NCBI GenBank assembly: GCA_947377705.1
Contig: CANCGU010000162.1
Span: 1 to 6,240, forward strand
Reading direction: 5' to 3'
Source of the DNA: Comamonadaceae bacterium
GTDB lineage: Bacteria > Pseudomonadota > Gammaproteobacteria > Burkholderiales > Burkholderiaceae
Length of the DNA: 6,240 bases
The notes under the pieces are model-generated. The model saw only the letters and a list, made by a program, of their open reading frames with translations. It was not told the origin of the DNA and searched no databases. Positions 1-5,459 of this stretch are shown here, one piece after another (the stretch's first letter is position 1; the number at the start of each line of letters is the position of its first letter). The position numbers and the translations under genes were made by a program.

Positions 1-554
1 GAGAGTCCATGAAAACCATAGCGACGCACACCTTGCTCAGTGAGCTGGCGATCAATGGCAAATGTGGTTTCAAGTGGCGAGAGCGTGCGGTGAAACGCAG
101 TATCAAAACAAGCAATCTGCGCGACGTTTGGAAACGATTCAGCAAACGCTTCAATACCTGCCAAGTTATGCGGTTGGTGCAAAGGGGCCAAGGCATTCAG
201 CGTGGCCAACTGCGTCAGCACCTCAGGCGTAACGCGCACGCTGCTGGAGAAATAGCCACCACCATGCACCACCCGATGGGCAATGGCCTGCACTTGCAAA
301 TGTGCAAATCGCGTGGCCAACAAACCTTTGAGTGTGGCTAGCGCGGCGTCAAACACATCTTGCGCAGGCGTCACCGCCACAGCTGCTGACGCTTTGTTTT
401 GGCCCACAGTGCAAAAGCTGATGCGTGGCTGACCCGACGGCTCTAGCCCTTCGATGTTGCCCGTGACTTCGGCTTCGCCAATGCCCGCCCCCTCAATGGG
501 GTACAGCGCAAACTTCAGGCTAGACGAGCCCGCATTGACCGACAGAATACTCAT
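1..554 (-). CDS. ackA: Acetate kinase (acetate/propionate family), N-terminal 184 residues, cut by window start
   Basis: This is the N-terminal part of an acetate kinase (ASKHA fold), which interconverts acetyl-phosphate plus ADP and acetate plus ATP in the cytoplasm. The translation opens MSILSVNAGSSSLKFALYP, the family's N-terminal signature with the active-site Asn at residue 7. Further along are HRVVHGG (substrate-binding Arg), FDTAFH (catalytic Asp region) and RYGFHG just before the window edge. The C-terminal half, about 210 residues in the family, lies outside. The ATG overlaps the stop of the upstream phosphotransacetylase fusion as ATGA and has no clear Shine-Dalgarno, so translation is probably coupled. 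Acetate versus propionate preference cannot be judged from this fragment. The family assignment is firm. Confidence 0.95.
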   Translation of the reverse strand, partial: MSILSVNAGSSSLKFALYPIEGAGIGEAEVTGNIEGLEPSGQPRISFCTVGQNKASAAVAVTPAQDVFDAALATLKGLLATRFAHLQVQAIAHRVVHGGGYFSSSVRVTPEVLTQLATLNALAPLHQPHNLAGIEAFAESFPNVAQIACFDTAFHRTLSPLETTFAIDRQLTEQGVRRYGFHGL

Positions 555-1978
555 GCCGAATGCGTGCGGTTGTGATGCGCAATCAACTTGGCCAACAAGG
601 CCGAAGCGCTTCGCGTGGTGGCCGTGTCTGCACGACTGGTCAACGCAATAGGCACGCGTGCGCCCAACACCACGCCTGAGCCGCAAGCGCCGGCAAGGTA
701 TTCAAGTTGTTTGGCCATCATGTTGCCGGACTCCAAATCGGGCGCAACCAAAATGTCAGCTTGCCCTGCCACGGCAGAAGTAATGTGCTTGATTTCAGCC
801 GAATGCATGGACACCGCATTGTCAAAAGCCAGTGGGCCGTCGAGCAAGCCGCCTTTGATTTGCCCACGGTCGGCCATCTTGCACAACGCCGCAGCATCGA
901 GGGTGGAGGGAATGCTGGGATTGACAGTTTCCACCGCAGAAAGAATCGCCACCTTAGGTTGGGTCACGCCCATGATTTGCGCAAACAGAATCGCGTTTTG
1001 CACGATGTCAGCTTTCTCGGCCAAAGTGGGCGCGATGTTGAGCGCCGCATCGGTGATGTAGAGAGGCTTGGGGTACATCGGCGTTTCAAAGCGAAACACA
1101 TGCGACATGCGTCGGTCTGTGCGCAAGCCTTTTTGTGAAACCACTGCGTGAATCAGCTCGTCGGTGTGCAAGCTACCTTTCATCAAGGCTTCTAATTTTT
1201 TGTCTGCTGCCATTTGCGCGGCCAAATCCGCAGCCGCATGGCTGTGCTCGACATCGATCACTTCAATGCCTGCCAAATCAATGCCAGCTTCTGTAGCAAC
1301 AGCGCGTAATTTTTTCTCTGGCGCAATCAACACTGCGTGAATCAACTTGGCATGGTGCGCGTCGATGGCACCTTGCAAAGAATCGGCATCACAGGGATGC
1401 ACAACGCCACATCGGACAGGCTCAAGGTGTGCGCCTAAAGCCAACAAATTGGCGTGACGCTGTTCAGGGTCAAACAAGCTGATGTGAGGGGCGTGAACCC
1501 GTGGCATGCGCAGCTTCTCCGTAGGCGCCATGACGCGAGCCGTGCCGTAAAGCACACGCTCGCCTTTTTGGTTGACCAACACGCAATCGAGGTCGAGGGT
1601 TTTCTTGTCGTCGTGTTTGGCGGTACATGTCACCGCGACGTTCAGCGTGTCACCAATCCGCACGGGACGGCTGAAGTGCAGGTTTTGTTCTAAGTAAATC
1701 GTGCCTGGACCAGGAAACACCGTGCCCAGCAAACTGCTGATCAAGGCGCCGCCCCACATGCCGTGACCAATCACACCATGGAACAAGGTGGCATTGGCGT
1801 ATTCGGGGTCCAGATGCGCGGGGTTGGTATCACCCGATACAGCGGCAAAGGCTTGAATGTCGGCCAGCGTCAAAGTGCGTGCCATGCGCGCCGACTGCCC
1901 CACCACGATGTCGTCATAGGGGTAGTTCTCAAGCCACTCATTGTTGGGGTCATTGGTGGTTTCGGTGATGTCGTTCAT
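551..1978 (-). CDS. Bifunctional MaoC-type enoyl-CoA hydratase / phosphate acetyl(butyryl)transferase, 475 aa
   Basis: This is a two-domain fusion. Residues about 20-150 form a MaoC/hot-dog hydratase domain with the hydratase motif AAVSGDTNPAHLD. Asp50 and His55 have the D-x4-H spacing of (R)-specific enoyl-CoA hydratases such as PhaJ. Residues about 175-470 form a PTA/PTB transferase domain; GPLAFDNA (381-388) and the stretch DILVAPDLESGNM to LTSRAD (408-450) are typical of enzymes converting acyl-CoA plus phosphate to acyl-phosphate plus CoA. The fusion is a known betaproteobacterial and alphaproteobacterial type. The reading frame stays open upstream to 2059, but those 27 residues lie inside fabI. 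The ATG at 1978, 8 nt after the fabI stop and with an AAGAG-like site before it, is the sensible start. It feeds acetate kinase, whose start codon it overlaps. Whether both domains are active, and on which chain length, is inference. Confidence 0.93.
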   Translation of the reverse strand: MNDITETTNDPNNEWLENYPYDDIVVGQSARMARTLTLADIQAFAAVSGDTNPAHLDPEYANATLFHGVIGHGMWGGALISSLLGTVFPGPGTIYLEQNLHFSRPVRIGDTLNVAVTCTAKHDDKKTLDLDCVLVNQKGERVLYGTARVMAPTEKLRMPRVHAPHISLFDPEQRHANLLALGAHLEPVRCGVVHPCDADSLQGAIDAHHAKLIHAVLIAPEKKLRAVATEAGIDLAGIEVIDVEHSHAAADLAAQMAADKKLEALMKGSLHTDELIHAVVSQKGLRTDRRMSHVFRFETPMYPKPLYITDAALNIAPTLAEKADIVQNAILFAQIMGVTQPKVAILSAVETVNPSIPSTLDAAALCKMADRGQIKGGLLDGPLAFDNAVSMHSAEIKHITSAVAGQADILVAPDLESGNMMAKQLEYLAGACGSGVVLGARVPIALTSRADTATTRSASALLAKLIAHHNRTHSA

Positions 1979-1986
1979 GGTGCTCT

Positions 1987-2763
1987 TCAGTTCACGGCGT
2001 GGCTGCCCGCATCTACATAAATGGTTTGACCCGTCATGCCGCTGGCGGCATTGGTACACAAAAAAGTGCTGAGGTTGGCAATTTCATCCAAGGTCACCAA
2101 ACGACCTAGCGGGGCTTTTGCAATGTTGCTTTGCATCAGCGCATCAAAGGCTTCAATGCCCGAAGCCGCACGCGTAAGAATAGGCCCGGGCGACACGGCA
2201 TATACGCGAATTCCCTGCGGCCCTAACTCAAGCGCCATGTAACGCACCAAGGATTCGAGCGCCGCTTTAACAGGCCCCATCAAACCGTAGTGAGGCACGG
2301 CTTCGGCTGCGCCCAAGTAAGTCATCGTGACCATGCTGCCGCCTTGTGTCATGTGTGGCGCACAGAGCTTGGCCAATGTGGCAAACGAGTGACACGAAAC
2401 CTCCATGGCGCGTGCAAAGCCCGTGCTAGAACTGTCCACCACACGGCCATGCAAGTCAGCCAGCGGTGCCCATGCGATAGAGTGAATGACAAAATCAAAG
2501 CGACCGAGTTTGGCCACTGCGTAAGCCACGAGTTTTTCTAACTCTTCTGGGGCTTCAATGTTGCAGGTTTGCAAATCCATGCCCAGCGATTGCGTGAGCG
2601 GCTCCACATAGGGACGCGCTTTGTCGTTCAGGCACGAGGCAACCACCTCTGCCCCCATGGCCTGCGCTTGACGCGCGCAACCCCAAGCAATGCTGTGTTC
2701 GTTGGCTAAGCCGAGCACTAAGCCTTTTTTGCCTTCTAGATGGAAGGCGGAAATGGCGTTCAT
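1987..2763 (-). CDS. fabI: Enoyl-[acyl-carrier-protein] reductase, FabI type (SDR), 258 aa
   Basis: This is an NAD(P)H-dependent enoyl-ACP reductase of the short-chain dehydrogenase fold, which performs the last reduction of a fatty-acid elongation cycle. Visible elements are a FabI-type nucleotide-binding loop (GLANEHSIAWG, 18-28), HSIAWAP (94-100), Tyr149, and the FabI Y-x6-K pair Tyr159/Lys166 in HYGLMGPVK. SPGPILTRAASGI (191-203) and a C-terminal GQTIYVDAG are also typical. The length matches the family (about 260). The motif HSIAWAPLADLHGR resembles the second FabI type found beside phosphotransacetylase/acetate kinase genes rather than the housekeeping E. coli form (HSIGFAP), so this may be a paralogue; the genome's other copy is not visible. 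A good GAGGA site precedes the ATG, which overlaps the Nudix stop by 4 nt. The exact acyl substrate is unknown. Confidence 0.93.
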   Translation of the reverse strand: MNAISAFHLEGKKGLVLGLANEHSIAWGCARQAQAMGAEVVASCLNDKARPYVEPLTQSLGMDLQTCNIEAPEELEKLVAYAVAKLGRFDFVIHSIAWAPLADLHGRVVDSSSTGFARAMEVSCHSFATLAKLCAPHMTQGGSMVTMTYLGAAEAVPHYGLMGPVKAALESLVRYMALELGPQGIRVYAVSPGPILTRAASGIEAFDALMQSNIAKAPLGRLVTLDEIANLSTFLCTNAASGMTGQTIYVDAGSHAVN

Positions 2764-3659
2764 AAAAAATCCTCAAAACCACCGACAGGCTCAAAACGAC
2801 CCGCCACAAAACGCAAACGGGTTGGCCCAGGCATGGCACGATGAGACACCGAATGGCGCGGATCACCGGGGTAGCACAGCGTACGCACGCCCTCTTCGTC
2901 ATCAAACGGCTCTGGAAGAATCAACGGCGGCGTTTGACGCCTTGCACAGTTCAACACATCTGTCGTACAGGTGTGTGACAACAAAGACACCAAGGTCATG
3001 ATTTGCGGCGGCGCCAGCGGCAGACTGCCCGCCCAATAACGGTCGAGTGCCTCACGCGGGCTCAGCCACACGCTGTCGATGGCTTCGATGTTGTCGTGAA
3101 TGGGGTGCTGCCCTTCGGGCAACACCGCCATGAAAAAACGGGTGTCAAACCGCTTATGGGTGACAGAGGCCTGCATGGGTGTGATCCACCGAGACCAAGG
3201 TACCAGGTGCTGCGTGTCCACGCGCAAATCAGCGCTGTGCAGCACATCGGCAAAGGCTTGGCCGTTATGAAGTGCTTTCTGCCAATGTTGGCGCTGATGG
3301 GCGTCATGCGCCAAAACTTGGCGATCGTGCAAACGGGCGTAAAACACGCCACACTCTTCAAGCACCTCGCGTACCGCTGCCACATACAAACCTGCGGCGG
3401 TGTGCAAGTGCAAATCGGGCTCGCCCAAAGCATTGCGTAGGGCTTGCGGCGACGAATCGAGATGGGCATGCAAACCAGGCGCGCAATCGGCCTCATCCAG
3501 TTTGCCGCCCGGGAAAACATAAGCGCCACCCAGCACAGCCGAGGCCGTATGGCGGCGCAACAAAAAGACTTGAAGGCCTTTTAGAGGGGCGTCACGTAAC
3601 AACACCACCGTGGCCGAGGCCAGCGGTGGTGTTGTGATAATTTCGCTGTTAAGTTGCAT
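2760..3659 (-). CDS. Nudix hydrolase, NUDT19-like, 299 aa
   Basis: Nudix hydrolases cleave nucleoside diphosphates linked to another group. Here an N-terminal strand (ASATVVLLRD, 14-23) and VFLLRR lead to YVFPGGKLDEAD (47-58). The Nudix helix REVLEECGV (97-105) carries the metal-binding Glu residues. The gap between the PGG element and REVLEE is about 30 residues longer than in a standard Nudix box. Such an insertion is characteristic of the NUDT19/RP2p group, whose animal members hydrolyse CoA and acyl-CoA. Length (about 300) also fits that group. ATG 3659 is preferred; a TTG directly before it at 3662 is possible. No strong Shine-Dalgarno is seen. It follows pal by 24 nt and overlaps fabI by ATGA. 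CoA diphosphatase activity is an inference supported by the acyl-CoA genes downstream. Confidence 0.85.
   Translation of the reverse strand: MQLNSEIITTPPLASATVVLLRDAPLKGLQVFLLRRHTASAVLGGAYVFPGGKLDEADCAPGLHAHLDSSPQALRNALGEPDLHLHTAAGLYVAAVREVLEECGVFYARLHDRQVLAHDAHQRQHWQKALHNGQAFADVLHSADLRVDTQHLVPWSRWITPMQASVTHKRFDTRFFMAVLPEGQHPIHDNIEAIDSVWLSPREALDRYWAGSLPLAPPQIMTLVSLLSHTCTTDVLNCARRQTPPLILPEPFDDEEGVRTLCYPGDPRHSVSHRAMPGPTRLRFVAGRFEPVGGFEDFL
2770..2774 (-). promoter_or_regulatory. Ribosome binding site of fabI
   Basis: GAGGA read on the minus strand lies 6 nt before the ATG at 2763. It sits inside the end of the Nudix gene. It supports this start and suggests fabI can load ribosomes itself despite its ATGA overlap with the upstream gene. 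Confidence 0.7.
3599..3635 (-). repeat. Strong hairpin (perfect 12-bp inverted repeat plus inner 5-bp stem) at the 5' end of the Nudix gene
   Basis: The arms ACAACACCACCG (3599-3610) and CGGTGGTGTTGT (3624-3635) are exact reverse complements. Inside them TGGCC (3611-3615) and GGCCA (3618-3622) pair again around a 2-nt loop, leaving only one bulged base at 3623. The structure starts about 24 nt after the Nudix start codon. It has no following T-run on the minus strand, so it is not a classical intrinsic terminator. Its presence is directly seen; any role in RNA stability or translation between pal and the metabolic genes is inference. Confidence 0.6.
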
Positions 3660-3683
3660 CAACCGCAGCGACCCATCAGAAAA

Positions 3684-4181
3684 TTACTTGGCAGGGTAAG
3701 CCAAATCAACACGGCGGTTTTGCGCCCAAGCCGCTTCGTCATGACCCGTGGCCACTGGCTTCTCGCTGCCAAAGCTAACAGGCTCAACTTGACCGTCTTT
3801 CACACCATAGGCTTTCAAGCCACGCACCACGGCTTCTGCGCGCTTTTGGCCCAGAGCCAAGTTGTACTCGCGGCCACCGCGTTCGTCGGCATTGCCCTCG
3901 GCACGGATTTTCAGCGCTGAGTTAGCAGCCAAATATTTGCCCTGACGCTCAACCACAGTCGCTTGATCAGCCCTGATGTCGAACTTGTCAAAGTCAAAGT
4001 AAACGCTGCGCTCTTTAGAGATGATGCTATTGGGGTTCAAGTGGTCTGCCACCACAGATGCGACCGATGCCACAGAAGAAGATGCTTTGGCATCGGATAC
4101 GTTGTCGAGTTTGGTTGAGCTGCAAGCAGACAGCAAAGCAACTGACGCAGCAGAAAGAAGAACAAAAAGGCGGTTAGACAT
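3684..4181 (-). CDS. pal: Peptidoglycan-associated outer-membrane lipoprotein, Pal/OmpA family, 165 aa
   Basis: This is an outer-membrane lipoprotein that grips peptidoglycan from the periplasmic side. From the ATG at 4181 the protein begins with a lipoprotein signal peptide (MSNRLFVLLSAASVALLSAC) with lipobox LSAC, giving Cys20 as the lipidated residue. The next residue is Ser, not Asp, as expected for outer-membrane sorting. A Ser/Ala/Val-rich linker (21-57) leads to an OmpA-like domain (about 58-165) starting VYFDFDKFDIR. Asp99 in GNADERGG and Arg114 are 15 residues apart, as in the diaminopimelate-binding pair of OmpA-like domains. NRRVDLAY closes the domain. An in-frame TTG at 4193 would add four residues, but ATG with GAAAG upstream is better. 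The neighbours are not tolB or ybgF, so it may be a Pal paralogue; the symbol is tentative. Confidence 0.88.
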   Translation of the reverse strand: MSNRLFVLLSAASVALLSACSSTKLDNVSDAKASSSVASVASVVADHLNPNSIISKERSVYFDFDKFDIRADQATVVERQGKYLAANSALKIRAEGNADERGGREYNLALGQKRAEAVVRGLKAYGVKDGQVEPVSFGSEKPVATGHDEAAWAQNRRVDLAYPAK

Positions 4182-4242
4182 GAGGGCTTTCAATTTTTTA
4201 ATAATTAACTCGCCAATTTTAACGGATGGCTTTTCCTCCCTA

Positions 4243-4265
4243 AAGTGTTGTTTTTTTTGACACTT
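4243..4265. repeat. Inverted repeat AAGTGT-N11-ACACTT in the pal leader
   Basis: AAGTGT (4243-4248) and ACACTT (4260-4265) are exact reverse complements flanking a T8 tract. The repeat overlaps the TTGACA of the rightward candidate promoter and lies within the predicted pal leader RNA. It could be an operator half-site pair or a weak hairpin; a chance match in AT-rich DNA is also possible. Confidence 0.3.
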
Positions 4266-4284
4266 GTAAAATTCTTTTAAAAAT
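4257..4284 (+). promoter_or_regulatory. Candidate rightward promoter for the parA-like operon
   Basis: A perfect TTGACA (4257-4262), preceded by a T tract, is followed at 15-16 bp by TAAAAA/AAAAAT (4278-4284), a 4/6 match to the -10 element. The predicted start near 4292 leaves a leader of about 210 nt. It faces the pal promoter at 4323-4351, so the two units would oppose each other. The match is moderate and unproven. Confidence 0.4.
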
Positions 4285-4323
4285 CAACAACATAGCGAAT
4301 ATTCTTAATTTTGATTCTTTTAA
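4271..4323. repeat. Direct repeat ATTCTTTTAA, two copies 43 bp apart
   Basis: Identical 10-mers occur at 4271-4280 and 4314-4323. The start-to-start distance of 43 bp is about four helical turns, which would place both on the same DNA face. The second copy touches the pal -10 element and the first sits in the spacer of the rightward candidate promoter. In such AT-rich DNA chance is a real alternative. Confidence 0.3.
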
Positions 4324-4351
4324 TTATAGGGATGCGAATAAAAGTATTCAA
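4323..4351 (-). promoter_or_regulatory. Probable sigma70 promoter of pal
   Basis: On the minus strand TTGAAT (4351-4346) is followed after exactly 17 bp by a perfect TATAAT (4328-4323). The predicted transcript would start near 4316 and give pal a leader of about 135 nt. This is the best promoter match in the intergenic region. The long leader could carry control elements, but I see no known riboswitch in it. Confidence 0.65.
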
Positions 4352-4401
4352 TTCGATGCATAAAGGCTAGTTGAGCCACTACTTTTGCGCGAAATGAGGC
4401 A

Positions 4402-4429
4402 TTGACCGGTGTAGCGAGGCCCATGTAAA
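4402..4429 (+). promoter_or_regulatory. Alternative candidate promoter nearer the parA-like gene
   Basis: TTGACC (4402-4407) and TGTAAA (4424-4429) are 16 bp apart, a 5/6 and 4/6 match to sigma70 elements. Transcription would begin near 4436, about 67 nt before the ATG at 4503. It is a weaker -10 than the pal promoter has, but it sits at a more usual distance from the gene than the candidate at 4257. Confidence 0.3.
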
Positions 4430-4490
4430 TTCCATTCCCCGTTAGTAATTTCGGTTGTTTTATAAAAAATGCAGCGCTATGGAAAGTGCG

Positions 4491-4495
4491 AAGGA
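4491..4495 (+). promoter_or_regulatory. Ribosome binding site fixing the parA-like start
   Basis: AAGGA lies 7 nt before the ATG at 4503. This decides between that start and earlier in-frame starts (TTG 4455, ATG 4479), which would add residues unlike any ParA N-terminus and lack a comparable site. Confidence 0.75.
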
Positions 4496-4502
4496 TAAAA
4501 AG

Positions 4503-5459
4503 ATGTCAACATTCAAAATTTTGGTCACCAGTCAAAAAGGTGGCGTCGGCAAAAGCACCGTTTCAGCCAATTTGGCCGCCTATTTGCGTCGCCAAGGTCA
4601 AACTGTGACGATGATTGACTTTGATACACATGGATCTTCTAGCACTTGGCTGACACGCGCTCCTAACATTGGTGTTGTGGTGCAACACCACATTCTTCCG
4701 CTGGATCAAGGGGGAAACCGTCCCATCTTGGACGCCCGTCTTCATTTGCGCCGTGCGGCGAGCAGCACCGAAGTCGTGATTTGCGATTTGACATGGACCG
4801 ACTCCATCGCGGGCGAACTGATGTTCGAATTCGACTTGGTGATCGTCCCCACCTCGGTGTCTGAAATTGAACTGACGGCCACTGCGGGCTTTTTGAGCCG
4901 TCACCGCTGGGTTTTCGACTCGGCCATTCACACACCCCCCACCTTGCTGGTTTGTCCTACGCGCGTGCAGCCAGAGCAGCTCAAAAGTGATGTATTCTCA
5001 AAGCAACGCTTTCCTGTCAGCTTCATGCTAGCCCCCCCCATTTTGGAAGCACAAACGGCGCGTGAAATGTTTGAACGCGGTTATTTGATGGATTTGCAAG
5101 ATGCTTGCGGTGCGTCTTTTAATGAATTTGGTCAGTCCGTTTGTGCTGCGCGTGAAATGCGTGAATCAGCGCAAGGTATGCGTCAAACCACCCTCAACAC
5201 CCGTGTCATGCGCGGGAACACTTTCTCAGAAGTCAATGGCACTGCAGCAGGCATGAAACGCAACAATCTGTTAGCCACCACCAGCACGCTGTCAAGTCAG
5301 TACTCCATCCTAGGCCGTCATCGCATGCAAAAAATTCGTCCCGACGACATGCCCGCAAAGCAAGCACCCCACACGGGTGCTCCACAAAACGCGCAAATTG
5401 CATCGATGGGCATTCCACAATTCCTCAAACGCATATCTATGGGTGTGATGAGTAAATGA
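4503..5459 (+). CDS. Orphan ParA/MinD-family ATPase with C-terminal extension, 318 aa
   Basis: This is a P-loop ATPase of the ParA/MinD superfamily, proteins that position plasmids, chromosomes or protein cargo by ATP-dependent dimer cycling on the nucleoid or membrane. The deviant Walker A QKGGVGKST (11-19) includes the signature Lys12 as well as Lys17. The Walker A' region is DFDTHGSS (39-46), with Asp41 at the catalytic position but Thr-His where most ParAs have Pro-Gln. The Walker B strand is VVICDL with Asp95, and LVIVPTSVSEIEL (112-124) follows. The ATPase core ends near residue 220. The last 98 residues are polar, Met/Asn/Thr-rich and basic, closing with IPQFLKRISMG, similar in look to a MinD membrane-targeting helix. 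No parB, parS or origin features are nearby, so chromosome segregation is unlikely to be its main role. It overlaps the next gene by ATGA. Cargo unknown. Confidence 0.88.
   Translation: MSTFKILVTSQKGGVGKSTVSANLAAYLRRQGQTVTMIDFDTHGSSSTWLTRAPNIGVVVQHHILPLDQGGNRPILDARLHLRRAASSTEVVICDLTWTDSIAGELMFEFDLVIVPTSVSEIELTATAGFLSRHRWVFDSAIHTPPTLLVCPTRVQPEQLKSDVFSKQRFPVSFMLAPPILEAQTAREMFERGYLMDLQDACGASFNEFGQSVCAAREMRESAQGMRQTTLNTRVMRGNTFSEVNGTAAGMKRNNLLATTSTLSSQYSILGRHRMQKIRPDDMPAKQAPHTGAPQNAQIASMGIPQFLKRISMGVMSK

Larger units (their letters stand above)
4182..4502. other. AT-rich intergenic region between divergent pal and parA-like genes
   Basis: This 321-bp stretch holds no convincing gene on either strand and is far richer in A/T than the coding DNA around it, especially 4190-4350. 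It contains the pal promoter, candidate rightward promoters, a T8 tract (4251-4258), the palindrome GAATATTC (4297-4304), and short direct and inverted repeats described separately. It probably carries all transcription signals for both divergent units. Confidence 0.8.

Noticed and set aside
588..1138. Two overlapping plus-strand open frames opposite the phosphotransacetylase domain
   Set aside because: They are antisense to a clearly recognisable enzyme domain, show no family motif and have no ribosome site; typical shadow frames of GC-rich codons.
1979..2059. N-terminal extension of the MaoC-Pta fusion by 27 residues
   Set aside because: It lies wholly within the conserved C-terminal end of fabI in another frame and has a Cys/Arg-rich composition unlike the family; the ATG at 1978 gives the normal N-terminus.
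3062..3529. 155-residue minus-strand frame inside the Nudix gene
   Set aside because: It is an alternate frame of the same strand with Trp/Cys/Arg-rich sequence and no recognisable domain, while the Nudix frame carries all the motifs.
4021..4260. Plus-strand frame spanning the pal signal peptide and intergenic region
   Set aside because: It runs antisense to the pal N-terminus into AT-rich promoter DNA and has no domain or ribosome site.
4243..4265. Intrinsic terminator built from AAGTGT/ACACTT with the T8 tract
   Set aside because: The T tract is in the loop rather than after the stem, and the 6-bp AT-rich stem is too weak; kept only as an inverted repeat.
4182..4502. parS sites or replication origin next to the ParA-like gene
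   Set aside because: I see no parS-like 16-bp GC-rich palindrome, DnaA-box cluster or iteron array; only AT-rich promoter DNA with short repeats.
4455..4502. Longer N-terminus for the ParA-like protein from TTG 4455 or ATG 4479
   Set aside because: The AAGGA site is spaced correctly for ATG 4503, and ParA proteins normally begin just before the first beta strand and P-loop, as with that start.
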